DNA from: Ignavibacteriota bacterium
GTDB lineage: Bacteria > Bacteroidota > Ignavibacteria > Ignavibacteriales > Melioribacteraceae
Assembly (NCBI GenBank): GCA_016713565.1
Contig: JADJOX010000005.1
Coordinates: 1 to 64,000, forward strand
Reading direction: 5' to 3'
DNA: 64,000 bases
The number at the start of each line of letters is the position of its first letter. Position 1 is the first letter of the stretch. The translations under genes were made by a program, and so were the position numbers. The notes beneath the pieces are model-generated. The model was not told where the DNA came from and searched no databases. It worked only from the letters and a program-made list of their open reading frames with translations. Below, piece by piece: positions 1-8,203 of this stretch.

Positions 1-524
1 AAAATATCTCCGCGCTGAGAAATTGCAGTTTGAGGAAGATCCGAATTTTGTTTAACTCCTCTGAAGATTTGTGATCTCCGAGAAATATTTTATTAAGATC
101 AATTCCAAAAATGTTAATGGTATCTTTAATATCATCAAGAAGTAATTCATTTAAATCAATGTGAGCTTTTAATCCTTCCATAGTAATTTTATTGTAAATA
201 CTATTGAAGACAAGAACCAGCTCTGCGGCTTCTTTTATTGCTGCAATTAATTATTTGTGCAGGAAGTTGGTCCGGAATTGTATAACCAATATTTTCCAAC
301 TGCATCATTCCAAGTTTACGCGTGCGGCCATCGAGTATCCAAACCTTACCGGTTCCATCTTTCCACACTTTGAAAGCATCAATAAAATGATGCCGGACCA
401 ATGAATTTTTTAATTTCTCAAATGATTTGGGATCATCATCCTTCAGAGAACTGTCTTGAAGCCATTCACAATTTCTCCAATCAATCAGTTCCATCCCAAT
501 TATTTTATTTTCTATTGTTATCAT
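1..524 (-). pseudogene. ParB-type N-terminal domain of a phage DNA methylase-like protein, frameshifted, runs off the left edge
   Basis: The first 97 or so codons from the ATG at 524 encode a ParB/Srx-like domain, with the motif ILDGRTRK where ParB proteins have DGHTR. The frame then closes at 201. Shifting frame near 225-235 restores a continuous reading (KEAAELVLVFNSIY, then IDLNELLLDDIKD and FGIDLNKIFLGD) down to base 1. In phages this arrangement usually precedes a DNA-methyltransferase domain, which would lie outside the window. The shift sits in an A-rich stretch, like other lesions in this element. I see the domain and the frame break; the methylase identity is inference. Confidence 0.55.
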
Positions 525-644
525 TTATTCCTCTATTAATTTTAAAACGAACCGAACTCACTTTTTAAATCCTGGCTGGAAATGAAACCACGCGCTCGTT
601 CCGCACCCAAGTTCGAAATATCAGGAAAGGACCCGCAAAAACTC

Positions 645-1234
645 TTATTTATTTTGATAGTATTTGAGATCACTTTCATATTGTTTATTCCAATTCATAG
701 ATATATGATTATCAATAACATTCTTAACTCGTCTCGATCGCATTAATTTTGCCGAACTCGGGCCGAACTTTTCTTTTATTCTTTGCCTCATTTGTCCTTG
801 CATATTTACCTGACAATACTTCTTTCTTTTCGCCAAATCTTATATAAATTCCTTTGTGTTTATTTGGCATTGTAGAAATAAAACTATCTAGCATATATTT
901 TCTTGAACCTTTCTTCATCATGAATGACGCGCCTTTTTTATTTTTACGAGTCCACATTCCGCCAAATTTAACAAGCCCAATTCCTTTTTTCTTTGAGACT
1001 GTTAGAATTGTTGTGATAGGTTTTGTATAATTTGCTTTCTTAATGCTCATATCTTTTTCAAGATCTTTTTTCTTGATATTGATTCTTCTGCGAATATCAT
1101 TAGAAGCAGCTGTTTTTTGCTCCGGTTGTTATTCTGTTCAAGGATCTGACTACAGCTTTTTTGTTTGCCCCTTTTAACTGCAGTATATGTTTATATACAT
1201 TTTTATTATTCATCTCTGCTTTAACAACAATCAT
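645..1234 (-). pseudogene. Mu-like prophage minor tail protein Z, two frameshifts
   Basis: No single frame covers this gene, but three joined frames give about 196 codons, the usual length of minor tail protein Z. Frame one starts at the ATG at 1234 (MIVVKAEMNNKNVY, then KKAVVRSLNRITTGAK). Frame two begins near 1115 (AASNDIRRRINIKKKDLEK, SRKYMLDSFISTMPNKHKGI). Frame three begins near 775 (IKEKFGPSSAKLM) and ends at 645. The features RSLNR, AASNDIRRR, SFISTMP.GHKGI-like and IKE.FGPS follow the family. Its ATG overlaps the stop of the upstream gene by four bases, so it was translationally coupled. It is the only virion structural gene recognised in the window. Confidence 0.65.
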
Positions 1235-1573
1235 ATTCTCTTCGCTCCATATCTTGGCTTGTAATTGATGAAAACCTTGTCATAAACAACTCTTAATGGC
1301 TTATTGAGTGTATTAAATAAATAAACATGATTCCACATCCATAATAGATTTTTACCTTTTAGTTCGCCCGCTTCACTTAATTTTAACCAGCCTTTGCGCC
1401 CCCTTTTTCTTCAGATAATTAATCCTATAACGCTCCCTGCCGTGCATACACATTGTTTTGAGTATTTGCGTCTGCTTATTTGAGGATATATATTGCCTGC
1501 ACTTTTCACAACGTATAAGTCTGCCTTCCCGAAATAAACTGCCGCCGCAATTACACCTAATCCTCTTTTGCAT
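1231..1573 (-). pseudogene. small zinc-ribbon phage protein, frameshifted near its end
   Basis: From the ATG at 1573 the protein starts MQKRIRCNCGGSLF and has C-x-C-GG and C-x2-C pairs typical of a zinc ribbon. The first frame stops at 1373 after RLVKIK. A one-base shift there restores LSEAGELKGKNLLWMWNHVY and reading continues to a TGA at 1231-1233. That TGA overlaps the tail-protein ATG as ATGA, which supports the shifted frame as the ancestral one. The start could instead be the upstream ATG at 1624, but that overlaps the previous gene by 68 bases. The function is unknown; the zinc ribbon suggests nucleic-acid binding. Confidence 0.5.
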
Positions 1574-1754
1574 AATGTATGTTGGAGTACTCTCCGGTTT
1601 TAAGGTTATAATCTCCATATCCAACTTCTATTGTTGAATTCCCTTTATTAAAATAATCCCTAATCTCGTTTGCCTTTTCTTTGTGAATCATAGGTTTACT
1701 TACTATTCGTTTCGATCCCTTCATGTATAAGAAATATCTGATACTCATATTCAC
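1557..1754 (-). CDS. small phage protein, unknown function (65 aa)
   Basis: An intact 65-residue frame overlaps the preceding HNH gene by four bases and the following zinc-ribbon gene by about 17, as expected in a packed phage early operon. The protein is basic at the N-terminus (KGSKRIVSKPMIHKEKANEIRDYF) and has a GYGDYNLKTGEYSN segment near the end. I do not recognise a family and see no membrane segment or cysteine motif. The tight overlaps on both sides are the main reason to believe it is real. Confidence 0.5.
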   Translation of the reverse strand: MNMSIRYFLYMKGSKRIVSKPMIHKEKANEIRDYFNKGNSTIEVGYGDYNLKTGEYSNIHYAKED

Positions 1755-2158
1755 CTCTTATTTTTTTTAATATAAGCTCTCAGTTCAATAATTTTTTCAT
1801 CATAGAATTCAGCCGTTTCTTTCCAAATGGAATTTGCCAATTGGACCAATGAATAAAATTTTTTATCTCCGAGTTGAAGCTTAACCCATTCTTCAAATTC
1901 TATACGTTTCTTGTGAGCCCAAATATGACAATTATACTTACATAGAGTAAATCCATTATTAAATTCGAATTGTACTTTCTTATTACCTCTGGTGATGAAA
2001 TGTGCTGTTTCCATTACTACACCGGATGTGCCGCATTTTCTGCATGTAAAATTATCGCGGATTTTTATAGCCGAACTGAAAAGATCTTCTGCAGTTTTTC
2101 TTTTCTCTCTTCGTTCATCCAATCTATTATCAACAGCATCCAAAATTTTTAATTTCAT
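1751..2158 (-). CDS. HNH endonuclease, NinG-like phage recombination nuclease
   Basis: The 135-residue protein has a zinc knuckle (FTCRKCG), a metal-binding stretch (ETAHFITRGN), a central asparagine (FNNGFTLC) and a closing C-x2-H...H (CHIWAHKK), as in HNH nucleases of the phage NinG type. The N-terminal 30 residues are a charged helix. NinG proteins act in phage recombination on branched DNA; that role here is inferred from family and position downstream of the replication initiator. The frame is intact, with four-base overlaps (ATGA type) to both neighbours, and it is one of the few undamaged genes of the element. Confidence 0.75.
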   Translation of the reverse strand: MKLKILDAVDNRLDERREKRKTAEDLFSSAIKIRDNFTCRKCGTSGVVMETAHFITRGNKKVQFEFNNGFTLCKYNCHIWAHKKRIEFEEWVKLQLGDKKFYSLVQLANSIWKETAEFYDEKIIELRAYIKKNKR

Positions 2159-2634
2159 TCTCTGCTTCCTCCGGTGCCGCCTTCCATCATTTCATCTTCA
2201 GCAATTTTTACGCTGTTATCTTTTAATATTTTGCAACTCTTTGCTGTAAATATTTTTAACTCCTCTGATTCAAAAAATCCTAATTTGCCTTTAAGAGGAA
2301 TAAAATCTAAAGGTCGGCTTTCTCCCAACATAAAACCAAACGGACCTTCAAACCAAATACTTTCACTTTTTGTAACACAATTAACTACTTCACTTATCCC
2401 AACTATCCCGCCTTTATAAAAATCCGATTTTGATGGGAGCATCTCTGAAATAGCCTTTTTCTCTTTCGTATTACCCCAATGAAGCAAGTAATAATATCCC
2501 AAATCATCAAAGCTCTTTCCTGCATGAACTAAAAACTTACCTCTGAAATTCGTGTACCAAGTTCTATTCTCAACATCTTTTAACCCTTCAACAATCAGCC
2601 ATGCCCACGGCTGTTTTATACTTAGAATTTTCAC
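2155..2634 (-). CDS. ASCH-domain protein (PUA-like fold)
   Basis: The 159-residue product begins MKILSIKQPWAWLIVEGLKD and continues VENRTWYTNFRGKFLVHAGK. This is the ASCH signature: SIKQPWA, a buried E-NR-W and a beta strand ending in HA. A GGIVGISEVVNCV strand follows, also typical. ASCH domains resemble PUA RNA-binding domains, and members act on RNA or modified nucleosides; many sit in prophages. The last 35 residues are a lysine-rich tail and a GG-rich end. It overlaps both neighbours by four bases. The frame is intact; no catalytic role is assigned. Confidence 0.75.
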   Translation of the reverse strand: MKILSIKQPWAWLIVEGLKDVENRTWYTNFRGKFLVHAGKSFDDLGYYYLLHWGNTKEKKAISEMLPSKSDFYKGGIVGISEVVNCVTKSESIWFEGPFGFMLGESRPLDFIPLKGKLGFFESEELKIFTAKSCKILKDNSVKIAEDEMMEGGTGGSRE

Positions 2635-3467
2635 ACAGCCTCCTTTAACTTCCAGTAAGTTTTATCACCTCGTTTTATCGTCTCGGCTTTTTTGAAAATC
2701 TCTCTGTCCTTTTTGTTTTGAATCTCCAGCATCTCGCTGTATGTAAGCAGTTTTGATTCTGATTTACCATCATTCTTAGGTTTAATTGTTCCATCATCAT
2801 TTAATGATTCTTTCATAGTTTTAACTGAATGGAAGTTGTTAAACTTAAAATCATATAAAATCTTTTTGGTTTTCTCTTCACCATAATTGTTGATCAAAAA
2901 AGAAACAAAATCAATTTCTACAATTCCTGAGTGTTCAGATAAATACTTCTCCACAAAATAGTACAAACTTCATCGAGAGTGTTTTCTCTCTCAATGGTTA
3001 TTAATGGTAAAGAATTGTTATTAGGTTGGACTTTTCCGTCCAACAGTTGGACTTTTTCGTCCAACGGCTGGACATTTCCGTCCAACGAATCTGATTTGCG
3101 TTGGACTTTTTCGTCCAACGGTTTTTCTTCGCTCTCCGCAATCTTAATCCAATCTTTTTCATTCACAAAAGCATATGCGTTGGTCTGATTGTTTATACCT
3201 TTAACTCCCAAATCATTTTGCGCGTTACATTTTTTAATTATTCCTTGATCAACCAGATTGTCAATCATCACCCGGATTTGTCGCCTAGTTAACCATGGAT
3301 ATATTTTCCCCGAAAGCTTCCATAGAGTTGTAGCTCCATGTTCTTCCTTCAAAACAATTTCTGTTATTCGCTTTATTCATTGTAATGATATTCTGCAAAT
3401 AACCAAGAAAATACGCGGCTCTGTCTCCGTACTTCTGCGCAATTTCCGTATCGAATGAAAAAATCAT
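2631..3467 (-). pseudogene. lambda O-like winged-helix replication initiator, two frameshifts
   Basis: Three frames join into one protein of about 278 residues. The first (from ATG 3467) encodes a winged-helix start (FDTEIAQKYGDRAAYFLGYL). An extra G in a GGGG run near 3313 shifts it into KIYPWLTRRQIRVMIDNLVD, the recognition helix and wing. The linker LDEKVQ/LDGNVQ/LDGKVQ follows. A lost T near 2958 shifts it again into TYFVEKYLSEHSGIVEID, the C-terminal domain that in lambda O-like proteins contacts the helicase loader. The linker codons are the iterons annotated separately. Placement between the ParB-like gene and the ASCH and HNH genes fits a phage early operon. As it stands the protein would be non-functional. 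Confidence 0.65.
3025..3119. repeat. four 20-bp dyad iterons inside the initiator gene, candidate phage replication origin
   Basis: Four copies of an interrupted palindrome with 7-bp arms GTTGGAC/GTCCAAC and a 6-bp T-rich centre lie at 3025-3044, 3046-3065, 3067-3086 and 3100-3119. Three start 21 bp apart, about two helical turns; the fourth is 33 bp on. Only the third has an arm mismatch (GCTGGAC). They encode the linker repeats LDEKVQ and LDGKVQ. An AT-rich stretch follows at 2979-3024. Lambda and relatives carry the origin as iterons inside gene O in just this way. Confidence 0.7.
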
Positions 3468-3485
3468 TATTACTGGTCCTTAATT

Positions 3486-4995
3486 TTAATTTTCTTCAAA
3501 CGGCATTTCTTCTGTGATTTGTTTTTCTATTGCATCCAAATCAATATCATACTCATTAACAGCAATTTTCTTAAGTGTTTCAAAATCTTTGTGATATGTA
3601 TTTGTCGCTAAATTGTGGATGACAAATTGCATGATAATATCCTTAAGCAATTTCGGATCATCACACTCATCAATGAAATCATCAAAACTGAAATTTCCAT
3701 ATTCCTCTTCGTCATTAACCAGCTTCAATGCAAGTGCGACCGTAGATTCAATATCAGAATCAAGGTTCCAGTAAATCGATTTTGCAATTTCTTTCATTAC
3801 TTCAAGTGTAAACTCCCGGACTTCATCGAATTTCTTAAGTACGCCGATTACCAAATGATCAGCCAACTTCTTCAACCTTTTATCTTGGATCTCTCTATTT
3901 GCCTTAGAAAGTTGATTTTGAGCGTCACTTTCACGCTCTTTTCATCTTCATTATCATCCACAGCTTCCGATTCTTCTTTATTTTCAACCAGTATTGCCGC
4001 AGTAAAACCTTTGTTCGGCCCGTCAATCCAAATACCGGTCTTTTCTTCATAATTTTTTAAATCTTCATCATCTTCACCACACTCATTTGCAAGTTTGTAA
4101 TGGTATCTATTTAATATTTCGCCTTCTACTTTATCATAAGCACTATTCCAAAAGTGAGCGATTTTTTACCAGCTGTCCGTTCGATTTGTTAATCGATTCT
4201 TCAATATGAGCCGATAATTTTTTCATCATAACATTTTCTGAACGTGCAGTAATCATCTTCCTTCAACTCCGGAAATAAGCTTGGATCAAATCCGCTTCTC
4301 ATGTAGCATGCGGAGCACTTTCCCATCTCCGGCGCCAATCCTTGATCCTCCGGATTAAACGGCGCGTCCGCAATACGTGATAAAAATCTTTGCTTTACTG
4401 TATTTTCAAGCTCCTCAACCGAAGTGTTTGTTATCCTCCAGCTCAAAACTTCTTTCTGATCTTTCTCTTGAAGCTTTGCGATTATTAGAGCATGACCTAA
4501 CAGTATTTTTCCTTCATAAAATTTATTCTTCGCTTCAACCGTGAGATCGTTCAACTTTATTCTCTGGGAAATATAGCTTCTGCTTTTCCCTACCTTGGCC
4601 GCAAGTAATTCCTTTGTGTACTTCCCGGAATCAATTACACGTTTAAACCCTTCTGCTTCATGAAGAGGATGAATATCTACTCTCTGAAGATTTTCAATGA
4701 TTTGGATCTCCCAAACTTGCTCATCTGTTAGGTCTTTAATTATTGCGGGAATCTCTTCCAAGCCCGCAAGCCGGCTGGCTTTCAATCTTCTTTCTCCGGA
4801 AACCAATTCATATTTATTTTTTGGCTCTCCGTTCTTTCTTACAATAACCGGCTGAATTACGCCGTTGCTTTTTATTGATTCAGCAAGTTCGTTTAGCTTC
4901 AGCTGGTTAAATTCTTTTCTCGGATTGGTTCTGCTAGGGATAATATCCTCAACCGGCAATATTTTAAAACTCTCTTTAAATTTTTTCTCAGTCAT
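3486..4995 (-). pseudogene. large ParB-family protein, at least three frameshifts
   Basis: The first 264 codons (ATG 4995) are a clear ParB/Spo0J N-terminus: PVEDIIPSRTNPR, ELAESIKSNGVIQPVIVR, the ELVSGERRLKASRLAG box, ENLQRVDIHPLHEAEGF and a KVGKSRSYISQRI helix-turn-helix. Then comes a Cys-rich tail (CSACYMRSG, CTFRKC). The frame breaks at 4201. Reading resumes as AHIEESINKSNGQLV, then KIAHFWNSAYDKVEGEILNRY, then an acidic region, then ERESDAQNQLSKANREIQDKR and on to a stop at 3486. The whole would be about 500 residues. No ParA partner is visible, so a role in phage gene control or replication is as likely as partition. Confidence 0.65.
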
Positions 4996-5003
4996 TACTG
5001 CTC

Positions 5004-5298
5004 CTATTTATTTTTTTTACTGAATTTTTCTGTTTGCGTGCATCTTCCAAAATGTGTTTGATGGCGATCTTTGTTATAGAAAACAACTCCTCCTAAATTA
5101 ATTTCATGAAGATCTTCCGGAGGAATTGATCCAAGCTCAACCGGCATCCATTTTCCCAATTTTGTCGGCAGAACCAAATTATTTTAACACGCAATTATCT
5201 GCTTTGCATCTAATTCGGATAAGCGATTTTTCTTTCACTTTTATTCCGGTATTATTTCGTTGCTTAATTATTGGATTTTTATAGTATTTAGTCTTCAT
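5004..5298 (-). pseudogene. small zinc-finger phage protein, frameshifted
   Basis: From the ATG at 5298, which overlaps the upstream gene's stop by about 11 bases, the frame reads MKTKYYKNPIIKQRNN and then IRCKADNCVLK before a stop near 5190. The next frame continues IIWVLPTKLGKWMPVELGSI, then GGVVFYNKDRHQTHFGRC, ending at 5004 just before the ParB-like gene. A C-x4-C pair, IxWxxTxxGKxMPV and a closing H-x-x-HFGRC match a common small phage protein of unknown role. It is too broken to appear as an ORF. Confidence 0.5.
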
Positions 5299-5566
5299 TT
5301 CCTTTAACCTTGTAGTTCAAGCAGCACTTTCCCATAAATCCGTAATATGTAACTCCGTTCGGCATTTCTTGCTCAAATATTTTGTCGAAGTAATTCGGCC
5401 GCTTTTCTAAAATCTTCTCCTTGGCCGCTTTGTTTAGTTTAATGTACTCAACTCCCAAATCAATCTTTGTCTTAAAAATTCGTTCACTTTCCAGCTTCTT
5501 TATTTCATCAAACTTCATTTTAGTTACATAACTAAAGTAAACCACTCTCATATACTCATTTGGCAT
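5288..5566 (-). CDS. phage early-region protein, unknown (92 aa)
   Basis: I place the start at the ATG at 5566 (MPNEYMRVVYFSYVTKM), which overlaps the previous stop by about ten bases; a longer frame to 5596 would overlap it by forty. The product is lysine-rich and soluble, with KFDEIKKLESERIFKTKIDLG in the middle and a C-terminal GFMGKCCLNYK. I do not recognise a family. The frame looks intact. Confidence 0.45.
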   Translation of the reverse strand: MPNEYMRVVYFSYVTKMKFDEIKKLESERIFKTKIDLGVEYIKLNKAAKEKILEKRPNYFDKIFEQEMPNGVTYYGFMGKCCLNYKVKGNED

Positions 5567-5840
5567 AACTCTCCAAAAGTTTATCCGCCGCCTCAATCAG
5601 TTTCTCTACAGTACTGATATTCTTTACAAATCTGTGCAGTGTAAAATTCACGTATGTTTTGCGTGTTTCTTCGCTGAAGGAATAAGTAAATTTTATATCT
5701 ATTAGTTTGTCATTATTTACAAATGGAAGCTTAATATCCGGCTGAGTTAAGCCTTTTACTAACTCACATCTATCTTCACCCAAAACAGCGGTAATTTGCC
5801 GCTCATTTCTTATAATTTCGGTCCTGTACCTTATTTCCAT
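5556..5840 (-). CDS. phage early-region protein, unknown (94 aa)
   Basis: An intact 94-residue frame. Its ATG at 5840 overlaps the stop of the upstream zinc-ribbon gene (TGGAAATAA), and its stop overlaps the next gene's start. The sequence suggests alternating beta strands (IDIKFTYSFSEETRKTYVNFTLHRF) followed by an amphipathic helix (STVEKLIEAADKLLES). No known family is recognised. The overlaps on both sides support expression as part of one polycistronic transcript. Confidence 0.45.
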   Translation of the reverse strand: MEIRYRTEIIRNERQITAVLGEDRCELVKGLTQPDIKLPFVNNDKLIDIKFTYSFSEETRKTYVNFTLHRFVKNISTVEKLIEAADKLLESYAK

Positions 5841-6051
5841 CCGAACACCATTCTTAAGATTAAAACCAGAACAAACAGTATCACCGTAACCGAAAGAAAG
5901 AACATATTTCCCGCTGTAAATAGCGGTATTCGATTTCCTTTATCATTTTTCAGATCGCAGATATCATATTTCCCGCAGTTACAGCAATACTTTTGTAATC
6001 GTTATATAGGCATGATTCTACCGAACCGTTTTTAATTATGATTTTTGTCAT
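5831..6051 (-). pseudogene. zinc-ribbon plus single-TM small protein, frameshifted
   Basis: The reading starts MTKIIIKNGSVESCLYND (ATG 6051), then breaks near 5998. The adjacent frame gives LQKYCCNCGKYDICDLKND, GNRIPLFTAGNMF and a hydrophobic helix (LSVTVILFVLVLILRMVF), ending at 5831. Three to four cysteines in CCNCGKYDIC suggest a small zinc ribbon ahead of a C-terminal membrane anchor. Its end overlaps the next ATG at 5840. The reconstruction rests on the open frame and the overlaps, not on a recognised family. Confidence 0.4.
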
Positions 6052-6312
6052 TAGTTTGCCTAAATTCCATTTTACCGGCTTTGGATTTTTTTCAATTGTT
6101 CGGCTTTCTTTTTCCGGAAGATAATTGGCAATGCAGTTCCTTAATCTTCTATTTCTTCCTTCCGAATTATGCATTTCGAGCGCTGTTTTGCGGTAAAGTT
6201 TGTTAATGTTCTGATTTTCTTTCTTCAGCTTTCTTACTTCCGATTGACCTATGAAATAACCAATAATCAACATTAAAACAGCGATTGCAGCGATGTAAAT
6301 AATCTGTTCCAT
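5950..6312 (-). CDS. small membrane-anchored coiled-coil protein; C-terminus probably frameshifted
   Basis: The product begins with one membrane helix (IIYIAAIAVLMLIIGYFIG), then a basic coiled-coil (VRKLKKENQNINKLYRKTALEMHN). The topology resembles phage Rz-like or other small anchored proteins, but no spanin partner or lysis genes are nearby. The last 34 codons coincide with the start of the following zinc-ribbon gene (MTKIIIK). The real stop was probably a TAATG overlap at about 6051, and an indel has fused the two frames. The N-terminal part is credible, the tail less so. Confidence 0.4.
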   Translation of the reverse strand: MEQIIYIAAIAVLMLIIGYFIGQSEVRKLKKENQNINKLYRKTALEMHNSEGRNRRLRNCIANYLPEKESRTIEKNPKPVKWNLGKLMTKIIIKNGSVESCLYNDYKSIAVTAGNMISAI

Positions 6313-6314
6313 AT

Positions 6315-6699
6315 TCAGCTCCTAATTTTTTCCTTTTTCTTCCTTGTGAAATTTTTCTTACTTCTCAACTCTGCACTTGTCATCATTCTTGCGCGCTTAA
6401 ATAAATTTTCAAAGTAATCATCCGTAAATTTGTTCTCGGTCCTTAGCCGCTCTTTTTCCTCTTCCTTTTCTTTTGCTATCTCGTGTTCTTTTCCCGAATG
6501 GCAAAAATATCCCTAACATAAAAAGCGGTGTTTTATATCCGGCCGGTATAAAACCAGTTATCAATCCGGTGTTAACATAAGCCCGGTCGAAATATTCCCT
6601 CTTAATTCCAATTATCTTTGCGGCAACGCACTTTGGTACTTTTTCTCTTCCCTTTATCAGAGCTCTCTGCTCCGGCGATACGTCATCCCAAAAACCCAT
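6315..6699 (-). pseudogene. phage early protein, frameshifted in its middle
   Basis: The N-terminus is well formed (MGFWDDVSPEQRALIKGREK, VPKCVAAKIIGIKREYF), then the frame drifts into an Arg/Lys-rich artefact ending at 6418. Another frame gives GKEHEIAKEKEEEKERLRTE, then NKFTDDYFENLFKRARMM, then TSAELRSKKNFTRKKKEK and a TGA at 6315, three bases before the next ATG. The natural ending and spacing indicate that this second frame is the original. No family is recognised; the C-terminus looks helical and strongly basic. Confidence 0.45.
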
Positions 6700-6700
6700 T

Positions 6701-7039
6701 TTATTTCACCAAAATTTTTATTACTTCCATTAAATTTTTTGCGCCGATTTTCTTCATCAAGTTATCACGGTGCCTTTTTACTGTTCCTTCAGCTATAAAC
6801 AACTCTTCCCCGATTTCTCTGCTCGTTTTTCCTTCCATTACTTCACTTAGTATTTCAATCTCTCTTTTTGTCAAACCTTTTTCTTTTGCCATCATGTCAA
6901 TTTTTTCATTCAATATCTTGAACTGATTATCAACCGATTTTTCCCGCTTCCTTGTTATCTCATCCCGCTGAAGCTTTATTGTTATCGCCATAACGGTAAA
7001 CACGCTTGCAATTATTATGTATAAACTATTCGCGTCCAT
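6701..7039 (-). CDS. membrane-anchored LuxR-type transcriptional regulator
   Basis: Residues 5-22 form one membrane helix (SLYIIIASVFTVMAITIK), followed by a short coiled linker and a GerE/LuxR helix-turn-helix at about 55-110: LTKREIEILSEVMEGKTSRE, then IGEELFIAEGTVKRHRDNLM, KKIGAKNL. The 112-residue protein has no receiver domain. Its start overlaps the end of the 7-TM gene by 14 bases, so the two are co-translated. A DNA-binding domain held at the membrane beside a polytopic protein suggests signal-coupled control. In a prophage this could act on lysogeny or host genes (inference). It is intact although its neighbours are broken. Confidence 0.7.
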   Translation of the reverse strand: MDANSLYIIIASVFTVMAITIKLQRDEITRKREKSVDNQFKILNEKIDMMAKEKGLTKREIEILSEVMEGKTSREIGEELFIAEGTVKRHRDNLMKKIGAKNLMEVIKILVK

Positions 7040-7613
7040 TCATATACCCGTAAATGAATATTCCCAATGATGCCATGATCACAAAGTCATGATAGACCAT
7101 TGGCATCATTAAGTCAGTAAGTTTGTACAGATAAAATATTGCTGAACTGTGACTGTAATAAATGACCAGCCCGAAAGCTATTGTTCCGATCCGCTTGGTC
7201 TCTGATACATATAATGCTCTTGTAGAAAAAACCGTAAATGTGAGACTGCTTAGAACCAATGAATTTATCGGAATAGCTCTGAATGAACTCATGCCGCAGT
7301 CTAAAACGATTACCAGCCAAAGTATTATTGATGAATATTTGTAGAGTTCTTTGTACTCTTGCTCCCATTCATGAAATACCATGGCCAACAACGCAAAATC
7401 AATCGGGATACAAAAATGAAATATGAAAATATTGTTGACTGATAACTTTGCTAGCGCGTACTGGAATATTTGAACCGCTACCATAAACAGCATCCTTATT
7501 GAAAAACCTTTAAGTTTGCCATCTTTCTTTATTTCAATAATTGCCAATGAAGCTATGATAGCGTTCAATCCGAGTATCATATAATCATCCACAGCGAACA
7601 TTAAATTTTCCAT
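7026..7613 (-). CDS. seven-TM protein paired with the LuxR-type regulator
   Basis: From the ATG at 7613 (MENLMFAVDDYMILGLNAII), two bases after the previous stop, the 195-residue product shows about seven hydrophobic helices. They are near 8-28, 40-60, 64-84, 96-113, 118-137, 146-167 and 177-193. There is no extracytoplasmic domain and no kinase, so it resembles the sensory membrane module of 7-TM receptors without an output domain. The adjacent LuxR-type protein could supply the output. An upstream ATG at 7652 would overlap the previous gene and is less likely. The family is not recognised by name. Confidence 0.6.
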   Translation of the reverse strand: MENLMFAVDDYMILGLNAIIASLAIIEIKKDGKLKGFSIRMLFMVAVQIFQYALAKLSVNNIFIFHFCIPIDFALLAMVFHEWEQEYKELYKYSSIILWLVIVLDCGMSSFRAIPINSLVLSSLTFTVFSTRALYVSETKRIGTIAFGLVIYYSHSSAIFYLYKLTDLMMPMVYHDFVIMASLGIFIYGYMNGRE

Positions 7614-7614
7614 A

Positions 7615-7899
7615 TTAACCGCAGTTTGGCGGACATGGGAAAGCATATTCAAGAGCTCCGAGTAAGGTTCCTTTCGAATCCAAACCTTGAAGTATTACAA
7701 CCTCAACTCCTTCAGTAGTCAATCCTTTGGCAACTACTAACTGAGAACAATCCGGTGTACTTACTAATTTTTTAACCTGGTCGGCATGGAACTTATGAAG
7801 CATCGGATTTTCAACTGTAGCTTCATGACTATCCTTGTAATTCTGAATCAGCTGATTCATAGTGCGTGTTGCAATTGTGTGATCTCTTTCCGGCAGCAT
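7615..7899 (-). CDS. conserved-looking phage early protein ending CPPNCG
   Basis: A 94-residue intact frame with a good start region (AAAGGAGGAAATA before ATG 7899). The N-terminal half is helical and polar (RTMNQLIQNYKDSHEATVEN). The C-terminal half has beta-like runs (QLVVAKGLTTEGVEVVILQG) and ends FPCPPNCG. Two cysteines in the last six residues hint at a terminal redox or metal pair. It lies directly ahead of the 7-TM/LuxR pair and probably shares its transcript. No function is assigned. Confidence 0.5.
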   Translation of the reverse strand: MLPERDHTIATRTMNQLIQNYKDSHEATVENPMLHKFHADQVKKLVSTPDCSQLVVAKGLTTEGVEVVILQGLDSKGTLLGALEYAFPCPPNCG

Positions 7900-7940
7900 T
7901 ATTTCCTCCTTTGTGTAATTGGTTTATTGATAATTGTGCA

Positions 7941-8203
7941 CTAATTGCTATTTACTTCCTTATCAACAGCATCTATTTTAGGGTTAAGCAATTCGTTTAT
8001 TTTGAACAATATGAATGGAGCTTTTCCGTTGAACGCGTTTGATATCTGTACTTCACTGATCTCAAAAACCTTGGCAATTTCCCTTCTGAATTTTCTGCCG
8101 TATTTTTCATTGCCAAAAGTTCAACTTCAAAGGCATCCAGAGCTTTTCCTTGTTCAACAAATTTTCTTTTTTCGATGAGTGTGGTTTCTTTTACTGATTG
8201 CAT
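7941..8203 (-). pseudogene. Cro-like helix-turn-helix regulator, one-base deletion
   Basis: The ATG-led frame from 8203 reads MQSVKETTLIEKRKFVEQGK, ALDAFEVELLAMK and then goes out of register. Adding one A in the A-run at about 8113-8117 gives KKYGRKFRREIAKVFEISEV, QISNAFNGKAPFILFKINEL and a stop at 7941. REIAKVFEISEVQISNAFNGK is a clean helix-turn-helix. It is the first gene of the leftward operon and faces the dead repressor across an operator-like region, the place of Cro in lambda. Confidence 0.6.

Noticed and set aside
3025..3119. CRISPR-like array
   Set aside because: The repeats are 20 bp with 1-13 bp between them, lie inside a coding frame and are dyads. There are no spacers of CRISPR length and no cas genes nearby.
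4201..4995. Plasmid-type ParB partition system
   Set aside because: No ParA ATPase is adjacent, and the protein sits in a phage early operon with a long non-ParB C-terminus, so partition cannot be claimed.
645..5298. Programmed ribosomal frameshifting as the explanation for the split genes
   Set aside because: Frame breaks occur in most genes, at different positions, without slippery-site-plus-structure signals, and alongside in-frame stops in the integrase. Decay explains them all.
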